This document shows positions 44,937 through 54,753 of a stretch of DNA of 64,000 nucleotides, piece by piece. The position numbers were made by a program, and so were the translations under genes. The stretch lies in NCBI GenBank assembly GCA_002733125.1, contig NVUM01000014.1, positions 1 to 64,000 of the forward strand. Direction: 5' to 3'. Every line of letters starts with the position of its first letter. The stretch's first letter is position 1. This DNA comes from Porticoccus sp. Its GTDB lineage: Bacteria > Pseudomonadota > Gammaproteobacteria > Pseudomonadales > Porticoccaceae. The notes under the pieces were generated by a model. That model made no database searches. It was not told the DNA's origin and was given only the letters and a program-made list of their open reading frames with translations.

Positions 44937-46834
44937 AGAGTCAAAGCTGCTTCAAGTGTTTCCAGCTGCTCGGCCAGTTCCAGCCATTGAAGCTCAACTG
45001 CCTCTCGCTGCTGTTTGAACTGATTCTGTTCAAGCAGCAGTGACTGCAGCGCCTCTTTTTGTTCGGGTTGATAAATTGCCGGGTCGGCAAGACGATTTTC
45101 AATATCACCGACAGCCACATCCAGCTTGTTCATGCGAATTTCTGCTTCACTCAGGGCCTTCTTGAGCGGACGCAGCTGTTGCCGGATTTCAGCCCCTTCA
45201 CGACGTTGCTGTTTGCGCTGTATAGCAGGCTCGGGTCCGGGGGATGCTTGTCCGCCTTTGTCGCGCAAATGTGACAGCAGCCAGTGGGTATAGCTGTTGA
45301 GATCGCCTTCAAAGGGTGCCACTCTGCCATCGTTTACCAGCAATAGTTCATCAACGGTATTGCGTATCAAATGCCGATCGTGGGATATCAGCACCACGGC
45401 ACCGGCAAAGTCCTGTAGCGCCATGGTCAGCGCATGGCGCATTTCAAGATCCAGATGGTTGGTGGGTTCGTCGAGCAACAAAAGGTTGGGTTTTAGCCAG
45501 ACGATGATCGCCAGCGCCAGTCGTGCCTTTTCGCCACCTGAGAAATGCTGGATCACATTCAGTGCCATATCGCCACGAAAATCAAAGCGACCGAGAAAAT
45601 TCCGCATGCTCTGTTCTGTGGCGGTCGGCGTCAGTCGCTGTAAATGCAGCAGTGGACTGGCTGACATATCGAGAGCATCGAGTTGGTGTTGGGTGAAATA
45701 GCCGATGGAGAGGTGTTCTCCTGCAACGCGCTGGCCACCTAAGGGCGGTAAATCACCGGCGAGGGTTTTTATCAGCGTCGATTTACCGGCACCGTTGGCG
45801 CCGAGCAGTGCGATTCGGCTGCCCGGATGCAATGTCAGGCCGACTTCGCTGAGGATGGTCTGGTCGGGATACCCCACCACACTTTTACTGAGTGATAGCA
45901 GCGGCTCGCTGATTCGTTCCGGTGGGAAAAATTCAAAGTCGAACGGTGAATCAATATGCGCGGGAGCGACGGTCGCCATTCGCTCCAGTTCCTTCAGGCG
46001 ACTCTGGGCCTGTCGGGCCTTGGTGGCCTGGGCCCTGAAGCGCGCGACGAACCGATTGATTTCTCCGATACGACGTTGCTGCTTTTCATAAACAGCCTGC
46101 TGTTGGGTGAGTCGCTCACTGCGCTGGCGCTCAAACGCCGAGTAGTTGCCGCGGTAGCTGAGTAGGCTGGCGTGTTCGATATGAAAAATTTCCTCGCAGA
46201 CGTTGTCGATAAAATCCCGATCGTGGGATATCAGCAGAACGGTGCCCGGGTAATTCTGCAGCCATCGCTCCAGCCAGAGAGTCGTATCCATATCCAAGTG
46301 GTTGGTAGGTTCGTCGAGCATTAAAAAATCGGATGGGCACATCAATGCTCTGGCCAAATTCAGGCGAATCCGCCAGCCACCTGAAAAACGGCTCACCGGA
46401 GAAGCTCTTTCCACCGCAGAAAAGCCCAGTCCCTCCAGCAATTGTTCCGCCCGTAGCGGAGCGGTATAACCATCGATCTCGTCCAGTGCCTGATGCAGGT
46501 TGGCCAGGCGGTCGTTAGCCTGATCGGTTTCGGCCCGGGCAATGTCTGCCTCCAGCTTGCGCAGGACCTGGTCACCATCAATGACAAAGTCCAGCGCAGC
46601 CCGGTTGGTTGTCTGCACCTCCTGTGCCATATGGGCCATGCGCCATTGACCGGGGATCTGCAGCGTGCCTTCCTCCACCGTCAACTCCCCCAGAAGCAGG
46701 CTGAAAAGGCTCGATTTACCAGCGCCATTGGCACCAATCAATGCTATTTTTCGACCCGGGTGGATGGTTGCGCTGGTTTTTTCCAGTAGCCGTTTGGTGC
46801 CCCGCTGCAGGGTAATGTTTTCCAGAATGATCAT
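44933..46834 (-). CDS. yheS: ABC-F family ATPase, YheS type
   Basis: A 633-residue protein with two ABC ATPase domains and no membrane domain. Walker A GANGAGKSS (about 35-43) and GANGAGKST (about 345-353); signatures FSGGWR and FSGGEKARL; Walker B LLLDEPTNHLDL. The linker between them contains the family stretch FRAQATKARQAQSRLKELER, and the C-terminal 90 residues are a coiled coil. ABC-F proteins act at the ribosomal E site to relieve stalling (family knowledge). Start chosen at ATG 46834 by homologue alignment; longer in-frame starts at 46843 or 46879 are possible. Confidence 0.93.
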   Translation of the reverse strand: MIILENITLQRGTKRLLEKTSATIHPGRKIALIGANGAGKSSLFSLLLGELTVEEGTLQIPGQWRMAHMAQEVQTTNRAALDFVIDGDQVLRKLEADIARAETDQANDRLANLHQALDEIDGYTAPLRAEQLLEGLGFSAVERASPVSRFSGGWRIRLNLARALMCPSDFLMLDEPTNHLDMDTTLWLERWLQNYPGTVLLISHDRDFIDNVCEEIFHIEHASLLSYRGNYSAFERQRSERLTQQQAVYEKQQRRIGEINRFVARFRAQATKARQAQSRLKELERMATVAPAHIDSPFDFEFFPPERISEPLLSLSKSVVGYPDQTILSEVGLTLHPGSRIALLGANGAGKSTLIKTLAGDLPPLGGQRVAGEHLSIGYFTQHQLDALDMSASPLLHLQRLTPTATEQSMRNFLGRFDFRGDMALNVIQHFSGGEKARLALAIIVWLKPNLLLLDEPTNHLDLEMRHALTMALQDFAGAVVLISHDRHLIRNTVDELLLVNDGRVAPFEGDLNSYTHWLLSHLRDKGGQASPGPEPAIQRKQQRREGAEIRQQLRPLKKALSEAEIRMNKLDVAVGDIENRLADPAIYQPEQKEALQSLLLEQNQFKQQREAVELQWLELAEQLETLEAALTL

Positions 46835-47041
46835 GGCCGGCATTATGACGGATTTGTAGTCTTTAAGCCGCATTGGCATGCGTCGTTTGGGTTACTTTTG
46901 GCAATTAATTCAATGATGGTCAGCAAACCACTACAAGTTCTGTTGTACGTCCGCCAGCCATTTGGTTAGCATTGGTTATCGGGCTAAAACCATTGCAGAA
47001 TGACCCGTGCGGTAAAAACATAACAATCCCGGGGGAGAGCA

Positions 47042-48724
47042 ATGTCTGAGAATCAGCAGCCAATGGATGTGAACGAAGCAGTACGCAAATCGTGGGCGCA
47101 CTTTGGATTGCCCGCCGAGTTGCCGCCCTGTGATTTTCAGTCACTACTGGATGTGCTCGAGGATGCGGTATCGCATTTTCCGAATAATCCAGCGGTAACG
47201 TCCCTGGGGGGGACGCTAAGCTTTGCTGAGCTGGATACCCTTTCCACCCGGTTTGCTGCCTATTTGCAGCAGCACACCCAGCTAAAGCCCGGTGACCGCC
47301 TGGCCATTCAGATGCCCAGCCTGATCCAGTACCTGGTGGTGGCCTACGGTGCTTTTAAAGCCGGACTGGTGGTGGTGAATATCAACCCAATGTATACCGA
47401 GGTGGAGCTCGACTATCAGCTCAATCACGCCGGGGTGAAGGCCGTGGTGGTGTTTGACCGCTTCCTGGGTATCGTGGAAGCCGTACGCGATCAGACACCG
47501 GTGGAAACCGTGTTTGTCACCAGCCCCTTCGATCTTCATCCACCCGTTAAACGTCGGTTGATGAGCGTGGTGCTTAAACTGATGGGTAAATCGGTGAAGC
47601 CCGGCTGTGCAATCCCTTTGCAACAGGTATTTGCCGAGGCTGCTGGCGCCGAATATCAACCGGTTGAGCTGACACTAGACGATATGGCGCTGTTACAATA
47701 CACCGGCGGGACAACCGGCGTCTCCAAACCCGCCATCATCAGTCATGGCAATATGGTTAATGTTACTCGCCAGGCCTGGGCATTGCTTGAGATGTCGGGT
47801 CTGGAACGGGGCAAAGAACGGATTGTCTCACCGTTGCCGCTCTATCATATCTATGCCTTTGCGCTCTCTGTAACCACCGGCGTGTATATCGGGGCTCACT
47901 CCCTGTTGGTGCCAAACCCGAGGGATATAAAAGGCTTCGTCAAGCTGTTGAGGCGCTGGCCCGCCACGCTGTTTTCCGGGCTGAACACCCTGTTTGTGGC
48001 ATTGCTCAAACATCCTGATTTTAACCGCATCGATTTTTCCGGCCTGAAAATTACCCTGTCAGGCGGTTCCGCTCTGGCCAGTGGCACCGGCAAGGCCTGG
48101 CAGGACAAGACCGGCTGCGAGATCAGCGAAGCCTATGGTCTAACCGAGGCTTCGCCGATCGTGTCATTTTCTCCACGGGGTTCAGGCAAGGCCGGCTCTG
48201 TGGGTATTGCCGTTCCTGAGACAGAGTTGCGAATTGTCGATGACGAGGGCAGGCCATTGGCCGTTGATGAACACGGCGAGCTCTGGGTGCGGGGCCCGCA
48301 GGTGATGTCAGGCTATCTGGATTTCCCTGAAGAGACAGCCAATACCATTACTGACGAGGGTTGGCTGAAAACCGGTGACATCGCATCAGTTGACCGGGAT
48401 GGGTTTCTCCGCATTCACGACCGTAAAAAAGACATGATCAGTGTGTCCGGTTTTAACGTCTATCCCAATGAGATTGAAAACGTGGTGTCGCATCATCCCG
48501 ACATCAGTTACTGCGCGGTCGTTGGCGTGCCAGACGAACACTCGGGTGAAGCGGTCAAGCTGTACCTGGTCAGTACCAACCCCAAGCTGACTGCGGACGA
48601 TATGCATGATTACTGTGCGAAGCAGCTGGCCCGCTATAAATTACCAAAATACATTGAGTTCCGGGATGAGCTGCCGCTCTCCAACGTCGGTAAGGTTTTG
48701 CGTCGAGAGTTGCGTGACAGCTGA
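47042..48724 (+). CDS. Long-chain fatty acid-CoA ligase (AMP-binding)
   Basis: A 560-residue acyl-activating enzyme. P-loop-like motif YTGGTTGVSKPAIISHGNM (about 220-238), YGLTEASP (about 364-371), GWLKTGDIASVDRDGFL and KDMISVSGFNVYPNEIE, ending with the catalytic Lys in SNVGKVLRRELR. It forms acyl-CoA via an acyl-adenylate and is FadD-like in length and motifs. RBS GGGGGAGAG precedes the ATG. A gap of 21 bp to hrpA suggests one transcript. Confidence 0.9.
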   Translation: MSENQQPMDVNEAVRKSWAHFGLPAELPPCDFQSLLDVLEDAVSHFPNNPAVTSLGGTLSFAELDTLSTRFAAYLQQHTQLKPGDRLAIQMPSLIQYLVVAYGAFKAGLVVVNINPMYTEVELDYQLNHAGVKAVVVFDRFLGIVEAVRDQTPVETVFVTSPFDLHPPVKRRLMSVVLKLMGKSVKPGCAIPLQQVFAEAAGAEYQPVELTLDDMALLQYTGGTTGVSKPAIISHGNMVNVTRQAWALLEMSGLERGKERIVSPLPLYHIYAFALSVTTGVYIGAHSLLVPNPRDIKGFVKLLRRWPATLFSGLNTLFVALLKHPDFNRIDFSGLKITLSGGSALASGTGKAWQDKTGCEISEAYGLTEASPIVSFSPRGSGKAGSVGIAVPETELRIVDDEGRPLAVDEHGELWVRGPQVMSGYLDFPEETANTITDEGWLKTGDIASVDRDGFLRIHDRKKDMISVSGFNVYPNEIENVVSHHPDISYCAVVGVPDEHSGEAVKLYLVSTNPKLTADDMHDYCAKQLARYKLPKYIEFRDELPLSNVGKVLRRELRDS

Positions 48725-48745
48725 CCGGATGGCACGAATGCAACA

Positions 48746-51700
48746 ATGAAGGGCGATGTTTCACAATGGCGGGACAGGGTTGCGCTGTGCCTCGGGGTTG
48801 ACCGTGGACCACTGAACCGGCAACTGGACAAGATTGCCCAGCGGGCTGCGCAGGGCAAGCCGTTTGACCGGGAGCTGAAGATTTTTTTGGCGCGGCTGGA
48901 AAAATCCAGCCAACGGTATCAAGCACGTCTGTCCAGTGTGCCGTCGCTGATATATCCGGACGATCTGCCCATTGCGGCCCGTCGGGAGGACCTTCGCAAG
49001 GCGATTGCCGATCACCAGGTGGTGATTGTGGCCGGGGAAACCGGTTCCGGTAAAACCACCCAGTTACCCAAAATCTGTCTTGAGCTCGGTCGGGGCGTCG
49101 CCGGCATGATTGGCCATACCCAGCCGCGCCGTATCGCGGCCCGGACGGTGGCCAACCGTATCGCCGAGGAGTTGCAGCAACCACTTGGCGAAACGGTCGG
49201 TTATCAGGTTCGTTTCAGTGAGCAAAGCAGTGATAACACGCTGGTTAAACTGATGACGGACGGTATTCTGCTCGCCGATATTCAGCATGACCGACGGCTG
49301 CAGCGCTACGATACCCTGATTATTGATGAGGCCCATGAGCGGAGCCTGAATATCGACTTCCTGCTCGGCTATCTGAAAAATATTCTCCCCCAGCGTCCCG
49401 ACCTGAAAGTGGTTATCACCTCTGCGACTATTGATGTGGAGCGCTTCTCCCGGCATTTTGATGATGCGCCGATTATCGAGGTATCCGGCCGCACCTATCC
49501 CGTGGACGTTGAATATCGTCCCGCCGAGGAAGACCGGGACCTGTCGCTGCAGGTGTTGGATACGGTAGAAGAGATTCTGACGTTGCCAAAGCGGGGTGAC
49601 ATCCTGGTGTTCCTCAGCGGCGAGCGCGAGATTCGCGAAACGGCCAATCTGTTGCGCAAGGCGCAACTGCCTCACCTCGAGGTGGTGCCACTCTATGCCC
49701 GTTTGAGTCTGGCGGAGCAGGGCCGGGTATTCTTGCCCCACAAGGGTGTGCGGGTGGTACTGGCCACCAATGTGGCGGAAACCTCCCTGACAGTGCCCGG
49801 CATCCGTTATGTGATTGACCCGGGCACGGCCAGAATCAGTCGCTACAGTTATCGCACCAAGGTACAACGACTGCCAATAGAACCGGTTTCCCAGGCCAGT
49901 GCCAACCAGCGCAAGGGACGCTGTGGCCGGGTTAGTGAAGGGGTTTGCTTCCGCCTGTACAGCGAAGCGGACTTCAATAACCGTCCGGCCTATACAGATC
50001 CCGAAATTGTCCGCACCAACCTGGCTTCAGTCATTTTACAAATGTTGCAATTGAAAATTGGTGATATTCGTGACTTTCCGTTTGTGGAGGCACCGGACCA
50101 GCGGCTGATCAACGACGGTTTCAGCCTGTTACAGGAGCTGCACGCGGTCACCCCGCAAGGTGAGTTGACCGAGACAGGGCGGCAACTCTCCCGTATCCCG
50201 GCTGACCCCAGGTTGGGCAGGATGTTGCTTGCAGCCGGAAAAGAAGGGGCCCTGCGTGAATTGTTGGTTATCGTCTCCGCACTCAGTGTTCAGGATCCCC
50301 GGGAGCGGCCCGCCGACAAGCAGCAGGCTGCCGACGAAAAGCATCGCCAGTGGCAGGATAAACACTCGGATTTCACGGCGCTGTTAAACCTCTGGAATAC
50401 GATGGAAGCCCAGCGTCAGGAGTTGGGTCGCAACCCGTTTGACAGATATTGCCGACAGCAGTTTGTATCACCACTGCGAATCAGGGAATGGCGGGATTTG
50501 CATCACCAGCTGCACCGTTATTGTCGTGAGCTGAAGTTACCTGAAAACCGTGATCCAGCGGACTATCCAGCGATCCACCGAGCCCTGTTAACCGGTTTGC
50601 TGGGACAAGTAGGATTCCGCCACGATGATCGGGAATTTCTCGGCCCGCGCAATCGCAAGTTTCATGTTTTTCCCGCCTCGGGACTGTTTAAAAAACCGCC
50701 CAAGTGGCTAATGGCAGCAGAAATTATTGAGACGTCAAAACTGTACAGCCATGTCAACGCCGCGATTGAACCTGAATGGCTGCAGGAACTGGCTGCACAC
50801 CTGGTCAAGAAAAGTTACAGCGAGCCCCACTACAGTGCCCGGCGAGGGCAGGTGATGGCCTTTGAGCAGCAGACATTGTATGGACTGCCGATTCTGAGTA
50901 GAAAACCCTGTAACTACAGTGCCATTGATCCACCCGCGTGCCGCGACATCTTCATTCGTGCCGCACTGGTGGAGGGCGAGTATCGGGGGAAGGGTGCATT
51001 TTTCGACCACAATCAATCAATGCAGGAAAATCTCGAGGATATGGAATCGCGAATCCGTCGTCGTGATGTGCTGGTGGACGACGAGGTGATGTACCAGTTT
51101 TATCAGGAGCGGTTGCCCGCCCATATTGTTAATCTGAAAGGTTTTGAAAAATGGCGCACCGAGGCCGAAAAGCAGGACCCCAGATTATTGTGGATGGACG
51201 AGTCTCTGTTGATCCAGCGGGAGCTTGACGAAGACCTTGAGGCCCAGTACCCGAATCATCTGGAGTGGCAGGGTACAGTCTATCCACTGAGTTACCATTT
51301 CGAGCCGGGACATCCCGAAGACGGGGTGAGTCTGACGGTTCCTGTCAGTATCCTCCACCAGTTGCCAAACTACCGTTTTGAGTGGCTGGTGCCGGGTATG
51401 CTGCGGGATAAATGTATTGCTTTAATCAAGGGGTTGCCGAAATCATTGCGTCGCCATTTTGTGCCGGTTCCCGGTTTTGTGGACAAGGCACTGGCGGGCT
51501 TGAAAGTGGGTGATGTCCCGCTTGCCGACTCCCTTGGACATCAGCTGAAAAGGCTCTCCGGTGTGACGGTTACCGATGAGCAGTGGCAACAGGTTGAGCT
51601 GGAGCCCATTTATTCCATTAATATCCGCCTGATCGATGAACAGGGTGAGCTTTTGGCGATGGGCCGCAACCTGGCCGAGCTTAAAACAACCTACCGGGGG

Positions 51701-52624
51701 CGGGTCTCCCGAACGATCAATGAATCCTCGGTCGACAGCATTGAGCAAACAGACCTTACCGGTTGGACATTTGATGAATTGCCGACAAGTTTCACCATCC
51801 GGCAGCAGGGGCTGGCTATTCGCACCTACCCGGCGCTGGTTTGTGACGGAAACCGGGTGGATTTGAAGTTACTGGATAATCCGGCAAGAGCCGCCAATGA
51901 AACGGTCAGGGGGTTGTTGAAGCTCTATCAGCTGAGTTATCCACAGGGGGTGAAATACCTGCGCAAAACGTTACTGAAGGGGTGCGATTTGTCGTTGAAA
52001 GCTGCCCACTTCCAAAGTCGCGAGCAATTGCTCAATTCACTGATCGATGCAGCCTATTATCACTCACTGGTTGAACATCATCCTGTGCCGCGAAACCGCG
52101 AAGTCTTTGAGCAGCAGCTTTTGGAGGGCAAAGCAGAGGTTGCCGGTGCCGCCCTGCAACTCGAACAGCTGGTTCTCAGCTGTCTGCCCCTGCGGGCAGA
52201 TGTGTATCGAGTCATTAAAAAACTCGGGTTCGTTGTTTTGCCCGCGGTGTCAGATATAAACCGGCAGATTGACGGTCTGTTCCGCGACGGTTTTTTGCTG
52301 GATGTACCCGCGGAATGGTTGCAGCATTACCCGCGCTATTTAAAGGCGATCCTGGTTCGACTGGAGAAACTGCCGGGTCAGCCGGAAAAAGATCGACAGT
52401 CTGTGCAACAGCTTGTAAAGCTGGAGGATCGTCTGTATCCCTGCTTCGGCAAATGGGACGATCTCGTCCGCGACGTTCGCGAGGAGGTGTGGCAGCACTA
52501 CTTTATGTTGCAGGAATACCGTGTTTCACTATTTGCTCAGCAACTGGGTACGCGTATGCCTGTTTCAGAGAAACGGATAACTGCCCACTGGTTCGAGTTG
52601 GAGCCAATGCTGGCAGGGACATGA
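48746..52624 (+). CDS. hrpA: ATP-dependent RNA helicase HrpA
   Basis: A 1292-residue DEAH-box helicase of usual HrpA length. GETGSGKTTQLP at 97-108, DEAHERSLN near 195, SATI in VITSATIDVE, and the second RecA domain motif QRKGRCGRVSEGVCFRLY. HA2 and OB-like domains follow, then the long C-terminal DUF3418 region typical of HrpA. It resolves collided ribosomes on mRNA in relatives. Confidence 0.95.
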   Translation: MKGDVSQWRDRVALCLGVDRGPLNRQLDKIAQRAAQGKPFDRELKIFLARLEKSSQRYQARLSSVPSLIYPDDLPIAARREDLRKAIADHQVVIVAGETGSGKTTQLPKICLELGRGVAGMIGHTQPRRIAARTVANRIAEELQQPLGETVGYQVRFSEQSSDNTLVKLMTDGILLADIQHDRRLQRYDTLIIDEAHERSLNIDFLLGYLKNILPQRPDLKVVITSATIDVERFSRHFDDAPIIEVSGRTYPVDVEYRPAEEDRDLSLQVLDTVEEILTLPKRGDILVFLSGEREIRETANLLRKAQLPHLEVVPLYARLSLAEQGRVFLPHKGVRVVLATNVAETSLTVPGIRYVIDPGTARISRYSYRTKVQRLPIEPVSQASANQRKGRCGRVSEGVCFRLYSEADFNNRPAYTDPEIVRTNLASVILQMLQLKIGDIRDFPFVEAPDQRLINDGFSLLQELHAVTPQGELTETGRQLSRIPADPRLGRMLLAAGKEGALRELLVIVSALSVQDPRERPADKQQAADEKHRQWQDKHSDFTALLNLWNTMEAQRQELGRNPFDRYCRQQFVSPLRIREWRDLHHQLHRYCRELKLPENRDPADYPAIHRALLTGLLGQVGFRHDDREFLGPRNRKFHVFPASGLFKKPPKWLMAAEIIETSKLYSHVNAAIEPEWLQELAAHLVKKSYSEPHYSARRGQVMAFEQQTLYGLPILSRKPCNYSAIDPPACRDIFIRAALVEGEYRGKGAFFDHNQSMQENLEDMESRIRRRDVLVDDEVMYQFYQERLPAHIVNLKGFEKWRTEAEKQDPRLLWMDESLLIQRELDEDLEAQYPNHLEWQGTVYPLSYHFEPGHPEDGVSLTVPVSILHQLPNYRFEWLVPGMLRDKCIALIKGLPKSLRRHFVPVPGFVDKALAGLKVGDVPLADSLGHQLKRLSGVTVTDEQWQQVELEPIYSINIRLIDEQGELLAMGRNLAELKTTYRGRVSRTINESSVDSIEQTDLTGWTFDELPTSFTIRQQGLAIRTYPALVCDGNRVDLKLLDNPARAANETVRGLLKLYQLSYPQGVKYLRKTLLKGCDLSLKAAHFQSREQLLNSLIDAAYYHSLVEHHPVPRNREVFEQQLLEGKAEVAGAALQLEQLVLSCLPLRADVYRVIKKLGFVVLPAVSDINRQIDGLFRDGFLLDVPAEWLQHYPRYLKAILVRLEKLPGQPEKDRQSVQQLVKLEDRLYPCFGKWDDLVRDVREEVWQHYFMLQEYRVSLFAQQLGTRMPVSEKRITAHWFELEPMLAGT

Positions 52625-52749
52625 TTTTGAATAATCCTGTATCAAAACTGGATCGGGAAACTTATTCTGTGACGTCCAGTCTGACTTTAGAACCTCTCGT
52701 CTACTGGCGAGTGCCCTATCAGTCAATTAACCTAAATGGAGATTAATAG

Positions 52750-53016
52750 ATGAGCAAGCGTAATATGAATCCACTGGCAGCGGCAGTTGGCGCCGCATTT
52801 ATGGCATCTGTCACCCTTTCCCCAATGGCATCCGCCACCGAGAATCCCTTTCAGGCCACTGAGCTGGGCGCAGGCTATAAATTGGCCGGTGACCATGGTG
52901 AAGGCAAGTGCGGGGAAGCCAAGTGTGGTGAGGGCAAGTGTGGCGAAGGCGATAAAGGCGATAAAGGCGATAAAGAAGGGAAGTGCGGCGAAGGCAAGTG
53001 TGGTGGCCAAGGCTAA
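52750..53016 (+). CDS. hvfA: HvfA-type RiPP metallophore precursor
   Basis: An 88-residue precursor. A signal peptide or hydrophobic leader (about 1-29, ending MASA) is followed by a short linker and a low-complexity core with five KCG units: EGKCG, EAKCG, EGKCG, then a charged spacer (EGDKGDKGDK), then EGKCG, EGKCG. In the HvfA family, Cys in EGKCG motifs is converted by an MNIO enzyme to oxazolone/thioamide groups that chelate copper (family knowledge). GGAG lies 8 bp before ATG. First gene of a compact hvfABC operon; the DoxX-like hvfD found in some clusters is absent here. Confidence 0.88.
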   Translation: MSKRNMNPLAAAVGAAFMASVTLSPMASATENPFQATELGAGYKLAGDHGEGKCGEAKCGEGKCGEGDKGDKGDKEGKCGEGKCGGQG

Positions 53017-53036
53017 GTTGAGTAGCCTGTACGACC

Positions 53037-53897
53037 ATGTCTGATCGCCAATACCCCGTTCAGGGAGCAGGGCTTGGATTGCGGCGAACGCTGATGGGTT
53101 CGCTGTGGTCTCAAGCGCCCGAGGGTATCAGTTTTATGGAAGTGGCCCCGGAAAACTGGATCGGGGTGGGAGGCCGCTTGGGTCATCAATTCCGCGCCTT
53201 TACGGAGCGCTACCCTTTTGTTTGTCATGGTCTTTCTCTGTCAATCGGTTCCCCCGCGCCGTTGGATTTTGAACTGCTGTCGAGAATCAAAGCCTTTCTC
53301 GATCAGCACCAGGTGCGTTACTACACCGAGCATCTGAGTTATTGCAGTGATCACGGGCATCTCTATGATCTGATGCCGATTCCGTTCACTGAGTCGGCTG
53401 TTCACTACGTGGCTGGAAGAATTCGCCAGGTTCAGGATTTTCTCGGCCGGCGTATCGCCATGGAGAATGTTTCCTACTACGCGGCACCCCAACAGGAAAT
53501 GTCTGAAATTGACTTTATCAATGCGGTGATCGCAGAGGCCGACTGTGATCTGTTACTGGATGTGAACAATATCTACGTGAACAGTGTCAACCATCGCTAC
53601 AACGCAGAGGAGTTCCTCGCACAATTGCCCGGGGAGCAGGTGGTCTATGCCCATATCGCCGGCCACTACAAAGAGGCGGACGATCTGCGAGTCGATACCC
53701 ACGGCGCGGATGTTATTGACCCTGTCTGGCATCTCCTCGATATGGCCTACCAACAGTTTGGCGTTGTGCCAACTTTGCTTGAACGGGACTTCAACATACC
53801 ACCGGTGCCTGTTTTGCTTGAGGAGGTGGCGCGTATCCAACAGTCGCAACAGTCAGCCCTGCAGACCGGTGAGCGTGGAAGAGTAGCTAATGTCTGA
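53037..53897 (+). CDS. hvfB: HvfB-type MNIO peptide maturase (DUF692)
   Basis: A 286-residue TIM-barrel enzyme of the DUF692 multinuclear non-haem iron oxidase family. Conserved stretches include [75 protein letters not shown] and HIAGHYKE, whose His/Glu/Asp/Asn residues hold the iron atoms. It should modify the Cys residues of the HvfA precursor 20 bp upstream. The end overlaps the hvfC start by 8 bp. Confidence 0.93.
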   Translation: MSDRQYPVQGAGLGLRRTLMGSLWSQAPEGISFMEVAPENWIGVGGRLGHQFRAFTERYPFVCHGLSLSIGSPAPLDFELLSRIKAFLDQHQVRYYTEHLSYCSDHGHLYDLMPIPFTESAVHYVAGRIRQVQDFLGRRIAMENVSYYAAPQQEMSEIDFINAVIAEADCDLLLDVNNIYVNSVNHRYNAEEFLAQLPGEQVVYAHIAGHYKEADDLRVDTHGADVIDPVWHLLDMAYQQFGVVPTLLERDFNIPPVPVLLEEVARIQQSQQSALQTGERGRVANV

Positions 53898-54672
53898 ATC
53901 ATCCCCCGATTCATCAACCCTGCCGACATTCCAGCAAACCCAATATGCCTTTGCTGCGCATCTGAGGGACCCGGATGCCAACCCAGCTCCTCCGGGTATT
54001 GAAGACCGGCGTATGAAGATCTATCGGGAGCTGGTTTACAACAATATAGAATCTTTCGTCGCAACCGGTTTCCCCGTGTTGAGGCAGTTGATCGCCGACC
54101 AGCAGTGGCATGCCCTGGTTCGCGACTTTGTCAGCCGACACTGTAGTCATTCACCCTATTTTCTTGAGATCAGTGAGGAGTTCCTCAAGTACCTTCAGGA
54201 AGAACGCCAGTCACTGGTAACGGATCCGCCATTTATGCTGGAACTTGCTCATTATGAATGGGTAGAGTTAGCACTTGATGTCGCGGAGGGTAACCTCCCG
54301 AAGTTACCATCTGCCCCCGTTGACGTAATGACTGAGTCGCTGCAGGTTTCGCCACTGGCGTGGCGACTGTCCTATCAATATCCGGTCCATTTGATTGGTG
54401 AGGTATATCAGCCAGCAGAACCGCCCGAGCAGCCGACATTTCTGGTGGTGTATCGCAACCGGGAGCACAGCGTGAAATTTCTTGAGAGCAACGCGGTGAC
54501 AATCCGGCTGTTGCAGTTGCTTGAGGCTCGTCGTTGCACCGGCCTGGATGCGCTACAGGCTATTGCCACTGAGTTGGAGCATTACTACCCCGGCGCTATT
54601 ATCGCTCACGGTGCAGAATTGCTTGAGCGGCTTTATCAGTTGGACATCATTGTTCCCACCCCGGTACCATAA
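53890..54672 (+). CDS. hvfC: HvfC-type RiPP maturation partner (DUF2063)
   Basis: A 260-residue protein. The N-terminal DUF2063 domain (about 1-105; [20 protein letters not shown], then [20 protein letters not shown]) binds the MNIO enzyme and presents the leader peptide. The C-terminal part (about 150-255) has a winged-helix-like peptide-recognition fold. Translationally coupled to hvfB and followed by a strong terminator 3 bp later, so the operon ends here. Confidence 0.92.
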   Translation: MSESSPDSSTLPTFQQTQYAFAAHLRDPDANPAPPGIEDRRMKIYRELVYNNIESFVATGFPVLRQLIADQQWHALVRDFVSRHCSHSPYFLEISEEFLKYLQEERQSLVTDPPFMLELAHYEWVELALDVAEGNLPKLPSAPVDVMTESLQVSPLAWRLSYQYPVHLIGEVYQPAEPPEQPTFLVVYRNREHSVKFLESNAVTIRLLQLLEARRCTGLDALQAIATELEHYYPGAIIAHGAELLERLYQLDIIVPTPVP

Positions 54673-54674
54673 AA

Positions 54675-54696
54675 AAACGGCCCCGCAGGGCCGTTT
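54675..54696. terminator. Intrinsic terminator after hvfC
   Basis: AAACGGCCC (54675-54683), loop CGCA, GGGCCGTTT (54688-54696), with an A run before it. Works for the hvf operon and, read on the other strand, for the first porin gene. Confidence 0.9.
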
Positions 54697-54753
54697 AAAG
54701 TGAGAGATGTTATGGGTTTGCTGACGGATATCAGCTAACCCGGGTGCTGCAAT

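Noticed and set aside
52698-52703. CGTCTA as an ECF sigma -10 element before hvfA
   Set aside because: No GGAAC-type -35 element stands at the required 16-bp distance, so the match is not enough.
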